This document shows, one piece after another, positions 1-9,603 of a stretch of DNA of 64,000 nt. Below the pieces are notes generated by a model. It did no database searches, was not told the origin of the DNA, and saw only the letters and a list, made by a program, of their open reading frames with translations. Source of the DNA: Herbaspirillum sp. RV1423 (GTDB lineage: Bacteria; Pseudomonadota; Gammaproteobacteria; Burkholderiales; Burkholderiaceae_D). Positions within the stretch are counted from its first letter, which is position 1; each line of letters starts with the position of its first letter. The stretch covers positions 110,639 through 174,638 of the forward strand of contig NZ_CBXX010000009.1 of the NCBI RefSeq assembly GCF_000577615.1, in the 5' to 3' direction. The translations under genes were made by a program, and so were the position numbers.

Positions 1-1
1 G

Positions 2-52
2 CTCGGTCCTGGTGTGACGGTGGTGCGACTGGGGTATGTCGTCGCGCGCTGA
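2..52 (+). CDS. Possible 3' end of a gene that starts before the window
   Basis: An open frame enters from the left edge and ends at TGA 50-52, giving the tail GPGVTVVRLGYVVAR. Only 16 residues are visible. The composition looks protein-like, but the family cannot be named. It could equally be a chance frame, because high-GC DNA keeps frames open. Confidence 0.25.
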   Translation, partial: LGPGVTVVRLGYVVAR

Positions 53-316
53 GCGCCATCGGGAAAGGTCGCCGTCGATACGGTAAAATGCCGGGCGGGC
101 GGATTTCTCTGCCTGTCTTCGGCGCAGGCCTTTCCTGCCTGACAATGCAATATTCCCACGACTTCCCCGCTTTTTTGCGACGCCTTCTTTCCTGACGCGT
201 TCATTCACAGTTTGTCGTCGATCGGCACTGCGCCGGCGCAGGTGTGGATATTGCATGCGCCGTTGCCGCCGCTGCCGACGTCTGTCGCTGCGGCTTCAGA
301 CTACGGACGGCAATCG
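53..316 (+). other. Upstream region of the SulP gene, no gene seen
   Basis: No convincing gene lies here. A TAAAAT hexamer at 84-89 is a reasonable -10 element for the permease gene, but no good -35 sits 17 bp upstream of it. An in-frame TTG at 212 would lengthen the permease by 35 residues. That extension is Pro/Ala-rich with no membrane segment and is judged to be leader sequence. Confidence 0.35.
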
Positions 317-1798
317 ATGAAACTGAATTCCCTGCGCGACGCGTGGTTCGCGGACGCGCAAAAAAATATCCTGGCGGGCCTGACCTCATCGTTCGCGCTG
401 GTGCCGGAGTGCATCGCCTTCGCCCTGGTGGCGCAGCTTAATCCGCTGATGGGTTTGTACGGCGCCTTCATCATCTGCACCGTCACCGCCTTGTTCGGCG
501 GCCGGCCCGGCATGATTTCCGGCGCGGCCGGATCGATGGCGGTGGTGATCGTGGCGCTGGTGGTGCAACACGGCGCGCAATATTTCCTGCTCACGGTGAT
601 TCTGAGCGGACTCCTGATGTTGCTGTTCGGGGCGCTGCGGCTGGGCAAGCTGGTCCGCATGGTGCCGCATCCGGTGATGCTGGGTTTCGTCAACGGACTG
701 GCGATCGTCATCGCCATGGCGCAACTTGAGCATTTCAAACAGGCCACGCCGACGGGCGCGCATTGGCTGCAGGGAACGCCGTTGCTGATCATGGGGGCGC
801 TGGTGGGCGTGACCATGCTGATCGTCTATCTGCTGCCGCGCGTGACGAAAGCGATACCGCCGGCGCTGGCGGCCATCGTCGGCGTCGGCATCGCCAGCCA
901 GTTGCTGCATCTGCCCACGCGCACGCTGGGCGACATGGCGCATATCGCCGGCAACCTGCCGATTTTCCATTTCCCCGACGTCCCGCTGACCATGGAAACC
1001 TTGCGCATCGTCGCGCCCTACGCCGTGCTGATGGCTGTCGTGGGTTTGCTGGAGACGCTGTTGACCTTCAACCTCACCGATGACATTACCGGGACGCGCG
1101 GCCAGCCCAATCGCGAATGCCTGGCGCTGGGCGCCGCCAACCTCGTGTCCGGCCTGTTCGGCGGCATGGGCGGTTGCGCCATGATCGGCCAGACCATGAT
1201 CAATCTCGGTTCGGGAGGGCGCTCGCGGCTGTCGGGCGCGGTCAGCGGCGCAATGATCCTGCTGTTCATTCTGTTCCTGTCGCCGCTGATCGAGCGCATT
1301 CCACTGGCGGCGCTGGTGGGCGTGATGTTCGTGGTGGCGCAGCAGACCTTTGCCTGGGGATCGCTGCGCGTGCTGGGCAAGGTGCCGCGCAACGATGCGC
1401 TGATGATCGTGGCGGTCACGGTGATTACCGTGTTCACCGATCTCGCGGTGGCGGTGTTGTGCGGCATCGTGATCGCCGCCCTGAATTTCGCCTGGCAGCA
1501 TGCACGCGAGATTCGCGCCGATGTCGAGGCATCAGCGAACGGCGAAAAAACCTACGTTCCGCACGGCACCCTGTTTTTCGCTTCGGCCGCGCATTTCCAG
1601 GAATTGTTCGACCCGGCGCAGGACCCGCGTCGCATCGTCGTCGATTGCCGCCACCTGCACGTGGCCGACCATTCCGCGATCGCGGCGCTGGAAGCCTTGA
1701 CGGAGCGCTACGCCAAGGCCGGCAAGCAATTGCAGTTGCTCCATTTGTCGAGTCGCTGCCGGCGCATGTTGCAACGCGCGGGCATGGCGTTCGAATGA
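317..1798 (+). CDS. SulP-family anion permease with STAS domain
   Basis: Inner-membrane anion transporter of the SulP (SLC26) family. Usual substrates are sulfate, bicarbonate or dicarboxylates, and the sequence does not decide between them. The first ~400 of 493 residues are successive hydrophobic segments starting with the family motif region around LVPECIAFALVA, where the conserved Pro-Glu lies in the first helices. The last ~75 residues form a STAS domain (RIVVDCRHLHVADHSAIAAL). The ATG at 317 is preferred because the family fold begins with the next residues (DAQKNILAGL) and length is then normal; an upstream TTG at 212 adds only low-complexity sequence. It stands alone, followed by a REP-like pair. 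Confidence 0.9.
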   Translation: MKLNSLRDAWFADAQKNILAGLTSSFALVPECIAFALVAQLNPLMGLYGAFIICTVTALFGGRPGMISGAAGSMAVVIVALVVQHGAQYFLLTVILSGLLMLLFGALRLGKLVRMVPHPVMLGFVNGLAIVIAMAQLEHFKQATPTGAHWLQGTPLLIMGALVGVTMLIVYLLPRVTKAIPPALAAIVGVGIASQLLHLPTRTLGDMAHIAGNLPIFHFPDVPLTMETLRIVAPYAVLMAVVGLLETLLTFNLTDDITGTRGQPNRECLALGAANLVSGLFGGMGGCAMIGQTMINLGSGGRSRLSGAVSGAMILLFILFLSPLIERIPLAALVGVMFVVAQQTFAWGSLRVLGKVPRNDALMIVAVTVITVFTDLAVAVLCGIVIAALNFAWQHAREIRADVEASANGEKTYVPHGTLFFASAAHFQELFDPAQDPRRIVVDCRHLHVADHSAIAALEALTERYAKAGKQLQLLHLSSRCRRMLQRAGMAFE

Positions 1799-1873
1799 AA
1801 AAACGGCTCGCGCCGCTCGGTCCGTTCAGTGAAGCCTGACAACGTTCTTCCCTTGTTGCCCTCCTGCACCACT

Positions 1874-1952
1874 GTCGTCCTGACGTATGTCAGGACCCAG
1901 CGTCGTATCAGCCGTCTCCACGACACTGGGCCCCGGCGTTCGCCGGGACGAC
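1874..1952. repeat. REP-like inverted pair (BIME-like)
   Basis: Two related 33-nt units lie head to head. Unit one (1874-1906) begins GTCGTCCTGACGTATGTCAG; unit two (1920-1952), read on the minus strand, begins GTCGTCCCGGCGAACGCCGG. Both end in CCAGYGTCGT. Each unit has its own small hairpin (TCCTGAC/GTCAGGA and CCCGGCG/CGCCGGG). Such units between convergent genes are typical of REP/BIME elements and can cap transcripts. Recurrence elsewhere in the genome was not testable. Confidence 0.6.
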
Positions 1953-1986
1953 GGCAATGGACGGCGCGAGCCGTTTTTATTGCCGG

Positions 1987-2490
1987 CTAAAACCCCAGAT
2001 AATCCAGCTTGCCGATCTTCACGCCCTTGTGGCGCAGGATGTCGTAGGCGGTCGTGACGTGGAACAGGAAGTTCGGCAGCGCGAACGTGAACAGGTAGGA
2101 CTGGCCGGTGAGGCGGACTTCGCGGTCGCGCAGTTTCATGACGATTTCACGGTCTTCGCTGCCGTCGATCTGTTCCGGTTTCAGTTCTTCAAGGAAAGCG
2201 ATGGTCTTGGCGATGCGCTCCTGCAATTGCGGGAAGGTGGTTTCTTCGTCCGCAAAACTCGGCGGCTGGACGGCGGCCAGGCGCGCCGCGCCGAACTTGG
2301 CGGCGTCGCTGGCGCGCTGGATTTGCGCGGTCAGCGGATACATGTCTTCGAACAGGCGGGCGGTGAGAATGCTCTCGGGATCGAGCTTGTCTTCCTCGAT
2401 GTGGGCGACGGCCTTGTCGAGCAGTGCGGACAAGACATTCAACGAGCGGATGAATACCGGGACGGATACCTGGTGCATGGAAAGCGACAT
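1987..2490 (-). CDS. DUF1993 family protein
   Basis: Protein of 167 residues resembling the DUF1993 family, small helical proteins related to the DinB fold whose biochemical role is not known. Matching features are the N-terminal MHQVSVPVFIRSLNVLSALL helix, a central FADEETTFPQLQERIAKT segment and the C-terminal LPNFLFHVTTAYDILRHKG segment. The start is the ATG at 2490, which has AGGAG about 8 nt upstream; an open frame upstream of it has no ribosome site. It is monocistronic, convergent with the SulP gene and upstream of it lies the efflux operon on the same strand, 164 bp away. Confidence 0.75.
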   Translation of the reverse strand: MSLSMHQVSVPVFIRSLNVLSALLDKAVAHIEEDKLDPESILTARLFEDMYPLTAQIQRASDAAKFGAARLAAVQPPSFADEETTFPQLQERIAKTIAFLEELKPEQIDGSEDREIVMKLRDREVRLTGQSYLFTFALPNFLFHVTTAYDILRHKGVKIGKLDYLGF

Positions 2491-2653
2491 GGAAATCTCC
2501 TGGGAGGGTGAGTTCGGTTGATCGTGCCTGCGCGTATGGTTGGCGGCTACGGCAATTGCATCATAGCCAGAATACGCCGCAGTCACAGGGAATAAAAAAA
2601 GCCGACCAGTTCGGCATGGGCAACCGCTCCGGTCGGCAAGGGGACGAAACACA

Positions 2654-4231
2654 TTACATGGCTTTTGTATCGGCCTTGTCGGCAGCCTTGGTCATATCGT
2701 CGTTTTTTGCTTGCGTGTCGCTGGGTGCCATCGCTTGCGCCTGGTTGTGCCAGCCGCCGCCGAGCGCGCGGATCAGGTTGACGGTCGAGCGCGCGCGTTC
2801 GCCGTCGAGCTGGACCGCAGCGCGCTGTTGTTGCAGCACGGTGCGGTCGGCGTCGATCACGTCGAAGTAGCTGACCGAGCCTTCGCGGTATTGCACATGC
2901 GACAGCGTGGCGGCGCGGTTGGATGCCTGCACCGCATTGTCCTGCGCCTTGGTCTGGTCGCTCAGGATGCGCAGGCTGGCGAGGTTGTCTTCCACTTCGC
3001 GGAAGGCCGTGAGCACGGTCTGGCGATAGTTGGCGACGTCTTCTTCATACGCGGCGCGGGCGCGGTTGACGCCGGCTTCGCGGCGGCCGCCGTCGAAGAT
3101 CGGCAAGGTCAGCGCGGTGCCGACCAGCGGGCCGAGCAGGAAGGTGCGGCTGGACCAGTTGAACAGGTCGCCCAGTTTGGCCGACTCATAACCGAGACCG
3201 CCGGTCAGGTCGAGACGCGGGAACCAGGCCGAGCGCGCCACGCCGACGCGCGCATTGGCGGCAGCCATGGCGCGTTCGGCGGCGGCGATGTCGGGACGGC
3301 GCTCCAGCAGTTCCGACGGCAGGCCGGGCGGGATGCTGATCGCCAGGCGCGACAACGGTTGCGGCGTGAACGAGAACTCGGCCGGCGTCTTGCCCAGCAG
3401 GATCGCCAGCGCATGTTCCGCGTTGGCGCGCTGGCGCGCGATGCCGAAGGATTCCGATTGCGCCGATGCCAGTTCCGACTTGGCGCGGGCGACATCGACT
3501 TCGCTGATGTCGCCTTCATCGAAGCGGCGCTGGACCAGCTTCAGCGATTGCGCGCGCAGTTCGACGGTGCCGCTGTACAACTCTTGCTCGGCATCGAGTT
3601 CGCGCAGCAGGAAATACTGTTGCGCGACGTCGGCTTGCAGCGCCAGACGCACCGACTGGAACAGCGCTTCGCTGCGCTGCGCGTCGGCGGTGGCGGCGTC
3701 GACCGTGGAGGCGACGCGGCCGAACAGGTCGGCTTCATACGACACGCCGAGCTGGGCGCGCCACAAGGTGGTCGGCGAAGTGTTGGCGTCGGCCGGCAGG
3801 TTTTGCGAAGCGGGCGACTGGCGTTGGCGGGTCGCGCCGAAGCCGGCGTCGATTTGCGGGAACAAACCGGAGCGGGCGTCCTGGCGCAGCGCGCGCGACT
3901 GGCTCAAGCGGGCTGCGGCGGCCTTCAGGTTCTGGTTGGCGTCGAGCGCCTGGGCTTCCAGAGCATTAAGGCCTGCATCGTTGAAGATTTTCCACCATTC
4001 GCCGCGCGCCAGTTCTTCCGCCGGTTGCGCGGTCTTCCAGTCGGATGCGGCCTTGGCGTCGGCGGCTTCCTTGAAGGCGACCGAGGTGTCGACGGCGGGG
4101 CGTTCGTAAGTCGGCGCCACCGAGCAGCCTGCCAGCACCAGCATTGCCGCCAGCAGGGCCGAACCTATCCTGGCGGGCTTGAGCAGCTTGCCGCCCAGGC
4201 CTCCGAGGCTGTTGATTGTGCGTGTATTCAT
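2654..4231 (-). CDS. Outer-membrane efflux lipoprotein (OprM/OpcM-like channel)
   Basis: TolC-type outer-membrane channel of the NodT/OprM lipoprotein subfamily, 525 residues, last gene of the RND operon. A signal peptide ends in lipobox LAGC with the lipid-bearing Cys at residue 36. The body contains the duplicated outer-membrane efflux repeats, for example GELLERRPDIAAAE-type text (here SELLERRPDIAAAERAMAAA) and VLTAFREVEDNLASL. A polar 25-residue C-terminal tail is rich in Lys, Asp and Ala. The ATG at 4231 has AAAGGA upstream. It lies 27 bp after the pump gene, so tripartite assembly with the adaptor and pump is expected. In Burkholderia the equivalent is OpcM/OprC, in Pseudomonas OprN. 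Confidence 0.9.
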   Translation of the reverse strand: MNTRTINSLGGLGGKLLKPARIGSALLAAMLVLAGCSVAPTYERPAVDTSVAFKEAADAKAASDWKTAQPAEELARGEWWKIFNDAGLNALEAQALDANQNLKAAAARLSQSRALRQDARSGLFPQIDAGFGATRQRQSPASQNLPADANTSPTTLWRAQLGVSYEADLFGRVASTVDAATADAQRSEALFQSVRLALQADVAQQYFLLRELDAEQELYSGTVELRAQSLKLVQRRFDEGDISEVDVARAKSELASAQSESFGIARQRANAEHALAILLGKTPAEFSFTPQPLSRLAISIPPGLPSELLERRPDIAAAERAMAAANARVGVARSAWFPRLDLTGGLGYESAKLGDLFNWSSRTFLLGPLVGTALTLPIFDGGRREAGVNRARAAYEEDVANYRQTVLTAFREVEDNLASLRILSDQTKAQDNAVQASNRAATLSHVQYREGSVSYFDVIDADRTVLQQQRAAVQLDGERARSTVNLIRALGGGWHNQAQAMAPSDTQAKNDDMTKAADKADTKAM

Positions 4232-4258
4232 TTTATTTTCCTTTGCTCATTGACCGGA

Positions 4259-7200
4259 TCAACGGCCGTCGTGCGGATCGGCCGCAGCAACATGTGTTCC
4301 ACTAGTCAGCGGCGCTTCGTGCTTGTGCGCGGTGTGCAGCTTCTTGCCGCCGCCGATGCTACGCAGCAGCACATAGAACACCGGCGTCAGGAACAGACCG
4401 AACAGCGTCACGCCCAGCATGCCGAAGAACACCGCGATGCCCATCGCGTGGCGCATTTCCGAACCGGCGCCGGTGGACGTCACCAGCGGCACCACGCCCA
4501 TGATGAAAGCGATCGAAGTCATCAGGATCGGACGCAGGCGCAGGCGGCTGGCGTCGATGGCGGCGCGGATCACGGTGCTGCCTTGCAGTTCCAGTTCGCG
4601 GGCGAATTCGACGATCAGGATCGCGTTCTTCGCCGACAGGCCCACCAGCACCATCAGGCCGATCTGGGTGAAGATGTTGTTGTCGCCCTTGGTCAGCCAG
4701 ACGCCGGTCAGGGCCGCCAGGATGCTCATCGGCACGATCAGGATCACGGCCAGCGGCAGGGTCAGGCTTTCATACAGCGCAGCCAGCACCAGGAACACCA
4801 GCAGCACGCTGATCGGGAATACCCACACGCCGGCATTGCCTGCGAGGATCTTCTGATAGGTCAGGTCGGTCCATTCGAAGCGCACGCCGCGCGGCAGGGT
4901 GGCGGCGGCCACGCGTTCGGCGGCTTTCTCGGCTTGGTCCGACGAGTAGCCGGGGGCCGGGCCGCCGTTGATGTCGGCAGCGGTGAAGCCGTTGTAGCGC
5001 ACCACCATTTCAGGTCCGAACGTCGGCTTGACCTTGACCACCGAAGACAGCGGCACCATCTCGCCGGCGGAATTGCGGGTCTTGAGCATGCCGATGTCGT
5101 CGGCCGTGGCGCGGAACGGCGCATCGGCCTGGGCACGCACCTGATACACGCGGCCGAAACGGTTGAAGTCGTTGACGTACAGCGAGCCCAGATAGATCTG
5201 CATGGTGTTGAACACATCGGTCACGGGAATGCCGAGCTGCTTGGCTTTCACGCGGTCGAGGTCGACGTCCAGTTGCGGCACGTTGATCTGGTAGCTGGAG
5301 AACATCGGACCGAGCGCAGGCTCCTTGGCGGCGGCCTTCATGAAGGCTTGCGCCGCGGCGTCGAGTTCGGCGTAGCCGACCGAGCCGTGGTCTTCGATCT
5401 GCATCTTGAAGCCGCCCAGCGTACCCAGGCCCATCACCGGCGGCGGCGGGAACACGGCGGTGAAGGCTTCCTTGATGCCGCCGAATTTCTTGTTGAGCGA
5501 CATGGCGATGGCGTTGCCCGACAGTTCCTTGCTCTTGCGTTCCTCGAAGGGTTTCAGGCCCACGAACACGATGCCGGCGGAAGAGCTGTTGGTGAAGCCG
5601 TTGATCGACAGGCCGGGGAAGGCGATGGCGCTGTCGACGCCGGGTTCCTTGAGCATGATGTCGCTCATCTTGCGCATCACGTCTTCGCTGCGGTCGATCG
5701 AGGCGCCGTTGGGCAACTGCGCGAAGGCCACCAGGTATTGCTTGTCCTGGCCCGGCACAAAGCCGCCCGGCACGATGTAGGCGATGCCGACGGTCGCGGC
5801 CAGCAGGATGGCGTACACGCCCATCACCGAAGCCTTGCGCGAAATCACGCCGGTCACGCCCTTGCCGTAGCCTTCCGAGGCGCGATTGAAGAAACGGTTG
5901 AAGCGGATGAAGAAACCGCCGAGGAAGCGATCCATCTGACGCGTCAGCCAGTCAGGTTTGGCGCCGTGGCCCTTGAGCAGCATCGCAGCCAGCGCCGGCG
6001 ACAAGGTCAGCGAGTTGAACGCCGAGATCACGGTCGAGATCGCGATCGTCATTGCAAACTGCTTGTAGAACTGGCCGGTCAGGCCCGTCATGAAGGCCAG
6101 CGGCACGAACACCGCCACCAGCGTCAGCGCGATCGCGATGATCGGGCCGCTGACTTCCTGCATGGCGCGATAGGTCGCTTCACGCGGCGACAGGCCGGCG
6201 GAAATGTTCCGTTCGACGTTTTCCACCACCACAATGGCATCGTCGACCACAATCCCGATGGCGAGCACCATGCCGAACAGCGACAGTGCGTTGATGGAAT
6301 AACCGAAGCCCAGCATCAGGGAGAAGGTGCCGATGATCGACACCGGCACGGCCAGCAGCGGGATGATCGATGCGCGCCAGGTTTGCAGGAAGATGATCAC
6401 GACGATCACGACCAGCGCGATCGCTTCGAGCAGGGTGTGCACCACCGCTTCGATACTGGCGCGCACGAATTGGGTCGGGTCGTAGACGATGCGGTATTCC
6501 ACCGATGCCGGGAAGTCCTTGGCCAGGTCCTTCATCGCCGCGCGCACCTGTGTCGAGACGTCCAGCGCATTGGCGCCAGGGGCCTGGAAGATCGGGATCG
6601 CTACCGCCGGCTTGTTGTCCAGCAGCGAGCGCAGGCCGTATTCGGAGGCGGCCAGCTCGACGCGGGCGACATCGCCCAGCTTGGTGACGGCGCCGTCCGG
6701 CGCGCTCTTCAAGATGATGTCGCGGAACTCTTCCTCGGTCTTCAGGCGGCCTTGCGCGTTGACTGACAATTGCACCGGCACGTCGGGCGAACTTGGGGAT
6801 GCGCCGATCACGCCGGCGGCCACCTGCACGTTTTGTTCGCGAATCGACTTGATCACATCGCTGGCGGTCAGGCCGCGTTGCGCCACCTTGTTCGGATCGA
6901 GCCAGACGCGCATGGCGAGTTGCCCGAGCCGAACAGGCCGACTTCGCCCACGCCCTGGATGCGCGCCAGACGGTCTTTCACGTTCAGCACGGCGTAGTTG
7001 CGCAGGTAGGTGGTGTCGTAGCGATTGTCGGGCGAGATCAGGTGGACCACCATGGTCAGCGTCGGCGAACTCTTGATGGTCGTCACGCCGAGGCGCTGCA
7101 CGTCTTCAGGCAGGCGCGGCAGGGCTTGCGAAACGCGGTTCTGCACCAGTTGCTGGGCCTTGTCGGGATCGACGCCGAGACGGAAGTTGACGGTGATGGT

Positions 7201-7470
7201 CAGGTTGCCGTCGCTATTGGCCTGCGATTGCATGTACAGCATGTTTTCCACGCCGTTGATCTGCTCTTCCAGCGGCGAGGCCACGGTTTCGGCGATGACT
7301 TTCGGGTTGGCGCCGGGATACTGCGCGCGCACCACCACCGACGGCGGCACCACTTCCGGGTATTCGGAAATGGGAAGCTGGAACATGGCCAACACCCCGG
7401 CCAGCAGCAGCAGTATCGACAGCACGCCCGCAAAAATCGGGCGGTCGATAAAGAATTTTGAAATATTCAT
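4259..7470 (-). pseudogene. RND multidrug efflux pump, MexF/CeoB-like, interrupted by a one-base frameshift
   Basis: Inner-membrane proton-driven RND pump. The 5' frame (start ATG 7470, MNISKFFIDRPIFAGVL) ends its sense text at GEVGLFGSGN; the 3' frame resumes with AMRVWLDPNKVAQRGLTASD and runs to 4259. The family reads G-x-G-x-Y-A-M-R-V-W-L here. On the minus strand Asn (6921-6919) is followed by only two bases (6918-6917) before the Ala codon, so one base is missing. Rejoined, the product is about 1070 residues, normal for MexF/CeoB, with all membrane segments and both periplasmic loops present. The rest of the gene shows no decay, so a recent mutation or a sequencing error is equally possible. 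It lies 76 bp after the adaptor gene. Confidence 0.85.
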
Positions 7471-7546
7471 GGGAATTCCCCGTTAATAATCTTTTGAAGC
7501 GATCTTTTGATGCGATCTTTTAAAGCCGCGCTTTCAGGACTTGCCG

Positions 7547-8752
7547 TCAAACCTTGCTCTTGTCGGACTTGGCCGGTGCGGTAGTGTCGGCAACCTTGAT
7601 CATCGGCACCACGGTCGGCGCCACGGTGTCGCCCGGACGGATGCGTTGCAGGCCGTTGACGACGATGCGCTCGCCGCTCTTGAGGCCGCTTTCGACTACG
7701 CGCAAGCCGTCCTGATTGGCGCCGACGCGGATCTGACGGTAGGTGGCATGGTTGTCCTTGTCGAGCACCAGCACGAAGCGTTTGTCCTGGTCGGTGCCGA
7801 TGGCTTTTTCATCGATCAGCAGGGCCTCGCGCGGCGCGCCGCCGCCGAGGCGGATGCGGGCGTACAGGCCCGGGACCAACTGGCCGTCGGCGTTGTCGAA
7901 CACGGCGCGCACGCGGATGGTGCCGGACGAGGTGTCGAGGCGGTTGTCGACCGAGCCGACCTTGCCTTCGCGCGAGTAAGCGTCTTCATTGGCCAGGCCG
8001 AGGTAGACCGGCACTTGCGCGCCTTTTGCACGGGCGGGATTGACGTACTTGAGGAAGCTTTGCTCATCGACGTCGAACGCGGCGTACATCTTCGACACCG
8101 ACACCAGCGTGGTCAGCGGCGGCGTGCTGGAGCCGACCGAGACGATGTTGCCGATGGTGACTTCGGCGCGCGAGATGCGGCCAGCGACCGGCGCCACGAT
8201 CTGGGTGTATTCCAGATTCAGCTTGGCCGAACGCAGCGCGGCTTGGGCCGCCTGGACGTTGGCGGCGGCTTCGCGCGCGGCGTTTTGCTTCTCTTCATAG
8301 TCGCGGCGGGCGATCGCGTTGTCGCCCAGCAGGCGCTGGCCGCGCGCGACGTCCGATGCGGTGTAGGCGGCGCGGGCTTCGGCGCCGGCCAGTTGCGCTT
8401 GCGCGCGGGCGACTTCGGCGGCGTAAGGACGCGGGTCGATGGTAAACAGCACCTCGCCTTTCTTGACCAGCGCGCCGTCCTTGAAGTGCACGGCGGTCAG
8501 GGTGCCGGATACCAGCGGACGGATTTCGACGCGGTCGACGGCTTCCAGGCGACCGGAATATTGCTGCCAGTCGGTGATCTGTTTGCTGATGACTTCGGCG
8601 ACGTCGACGCCGGCGGCTTGCGGCGCCTGTTGCGCGTTGGCGGTGGAGTCGACGCCGATGGCCGAGAGGGTGCCGGCGACGGCGATGGCGATGACGGCAA
8701 GGGCTGCCGCGGTGACGATGTAGCGATTGCGCAAGGTGAAGTTGCTGGACAT
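7547..8752 (-). CDS. RND efflux periplasmic adaptor (MexE/CeoA-like)
   Basis: Membrane-fusion protein of 401 residues linking the RND pump to the outer-membrane channel. An N-terminal membrane anchor (YIVTAAALAVIAIAVAG) is followed by a biotinyl-lipoyl half motif (RVEIRPLVSGTLTAVHFKDG), an alpha-hairpin with Ala/Gln heptads, the second lipoyl half (LEYTQIVAPVAGRISRAEV) and beta-barrel domains. ATG 8752 has GAGG at a suitable distance; ATG 8764 is a possible alternative. It is the second gene of an operon that starts with the lipase-like gene, only 11 bp upstream. Gene order lipase-like/adaptor/pump/channel with a divergent LysR matches the llpE-ceoAB-opcM and bpeEF-oprC loci known from Burkholderia. 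Confidence 0.9.
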   Translation of the reverse strand: MSSNFTLRNRYIVTAAALAVIAIAVAGTLSAIGVDSTANAQQAPQAAGVDVAEVISKQITDWQQYSGRLEAVDRVEIRPLVSGTLTAVHFKDGALVKKGEVLFTIDPRPYAAEVARAQAQLAGAEARAAYTASDVARGQRLLGDNAIARRDYEEKQNAAREAAANVQAAQAALRSAKLNLEYTQIVAPVAGRISRAEVTIGNIVSVGSSTPPLTTLVSVSKMYAAFDVDEQSFLKYVNPARAKGAQVPVYLGLANEDAYSREGKVGSVDNRLDTSSGTIRVRAVFDNADGQLVPGLYARIRLGGGAPREALLIDEKAIGTDQDKRFVLVLDKDNHATYRQIRVGANQDGLRVVESGLKSGERIVVNGLQRIRPGDTVAPTVVPMIKVADTTAPAKSDKSKV

Positions 8753-8763
8753 GATGGACCTCA

Positions 8764-9603
8764 TTAGGAAGGTTGGAAGGCAAGATTGGTAGGGGCTGAA
8801 CCGGTCGCACTGAAGCGGCGGCGCAGGAATTCGACGATTTCTTTGAGCAGCGGAATATGTGTGCGCAGCGCGCCGTGCGTGAGCCCGGCAAAGCGCGCCA
8901 CCTGGGTATGCACGCCGGCGCGGATCAGTGCGGCAGCGTATTTTTCCGCTTCGGTGTGCAGCACGTCGCATTCGGCGGTGGCGATGAAGGCCGGCGGCAA
9001 TCCCGCCAGGCGGCTGGCTTCCAGCGGCGCGGCGTAGGGATGCAGGCGTTGCATGGTCTGCGGCAGGTACTGACGATAGCGCAGGGCGCAGGCTTCGGCG
9101 GTCATGTCCGACTTCAGGCGCTTGGCGTCGCCCAGCAGCGTCATGCTGGGATCGAGCATGGGGCTGATCAGCACTTGCGCGGCGAACGGCGCGGCGCAGC
9201 GGTCGCGCGTGATCATGGTCAGGCTGGCCGCCAGGTTGCCGCCTGCGTCGTCGCCCGCGACCGCGATGCGACGCGGATCGATGTGCAGCATGCCGGCGTT
9301 CTTGACGGCCCAGCAGGCGGCGGCGTAGGCGTCTTCCGGCGCGGCCGGGAACGGCTTGGCCGGAGCCAGCGCATAGGCCACCGACAACACCACGGCGCGG
9401 CTGTGGCGCGCAATGTATTGCGCTTGCAGGTCGGCGTCGTCGAGTCCGCCCGAGACGAAACCGCCACCGTGGAAGTACAGCACCAGCGACTGCAAGTCGC
9501 CGGTTTTCACGCGTCCCTGCGGTTCATACAGGCGCACCGGGATAGCGCCGATCGGACCGGGGACGGTGAAGTTGGTGACGGTTGAAGCTTGTTCGACTTC
9601 CAT
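8764..9603 (-). CDS. Alpha/beta-hydrolase (HSL-type, LlpE-like) lacking the catalytic serine
   Basis: Hormone-sensitive-lipase-type alpha/beta-hydrolase, first gene of the efflux operon, in the position of llpE in Burkholderia CeoAB/BpeEF loci. The oxyanion motif HGGG is at about residues 45-48. At the nucleophile elbow, where the family has GDSAGG, this protein reads GDDAGG (residues 117-122), so Asp119 stands in for the catalytic Ser. The later acid (AECDVLHTE) and His (FAGLTHGAL) regions are present. The start is uncertain: ATG 9603 has no clear ribosome site, and a GTG further upstream would restore the N-terminal helices usual in the family. Hydrolase activity is doubtful as written. Confidence 0.75.
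   Translation of the reverse strand: MEVEQASTVTNFTVPGPIGAIPVRLYEPQGRVKTGDLQSLVLYFHGGGFVSGGLDDADLQAQYIARHSRAVVLSVAYALAPAKPFPAAPEDAYAAACWAVKNAGMLHIDPRRIAVAGDDAGGNLAASLTMITRDRCAAPFAAQVLISPMLDPSMTLLGDAKRLKSDMTAEACALRYRQYLPQTMQRLHPYAAPLEASRLAGLPPAFIATAECDVLHTEAEKYAAALIRAGVHTQVARFAGLTHGALRTHIPLLKEIVEFLRRRFSATGSAPTNLAFQPS

Noticed and set aside
386..1501. A 371-codon minus-strand frame opposite the SulP gene
   Set aside because: Composition is Gln/His/Arg-rich and it is antisense to a well-supported permease.
2711..6766. A 1351-codon open frame on the plus strand across the efflux operon
   Set aside because: It is antisense to the outer-membrane channel and RND pump genes, its product is Gly/Arg/His-rich without domains, and GC-rich codon bias on the other strand explains it.
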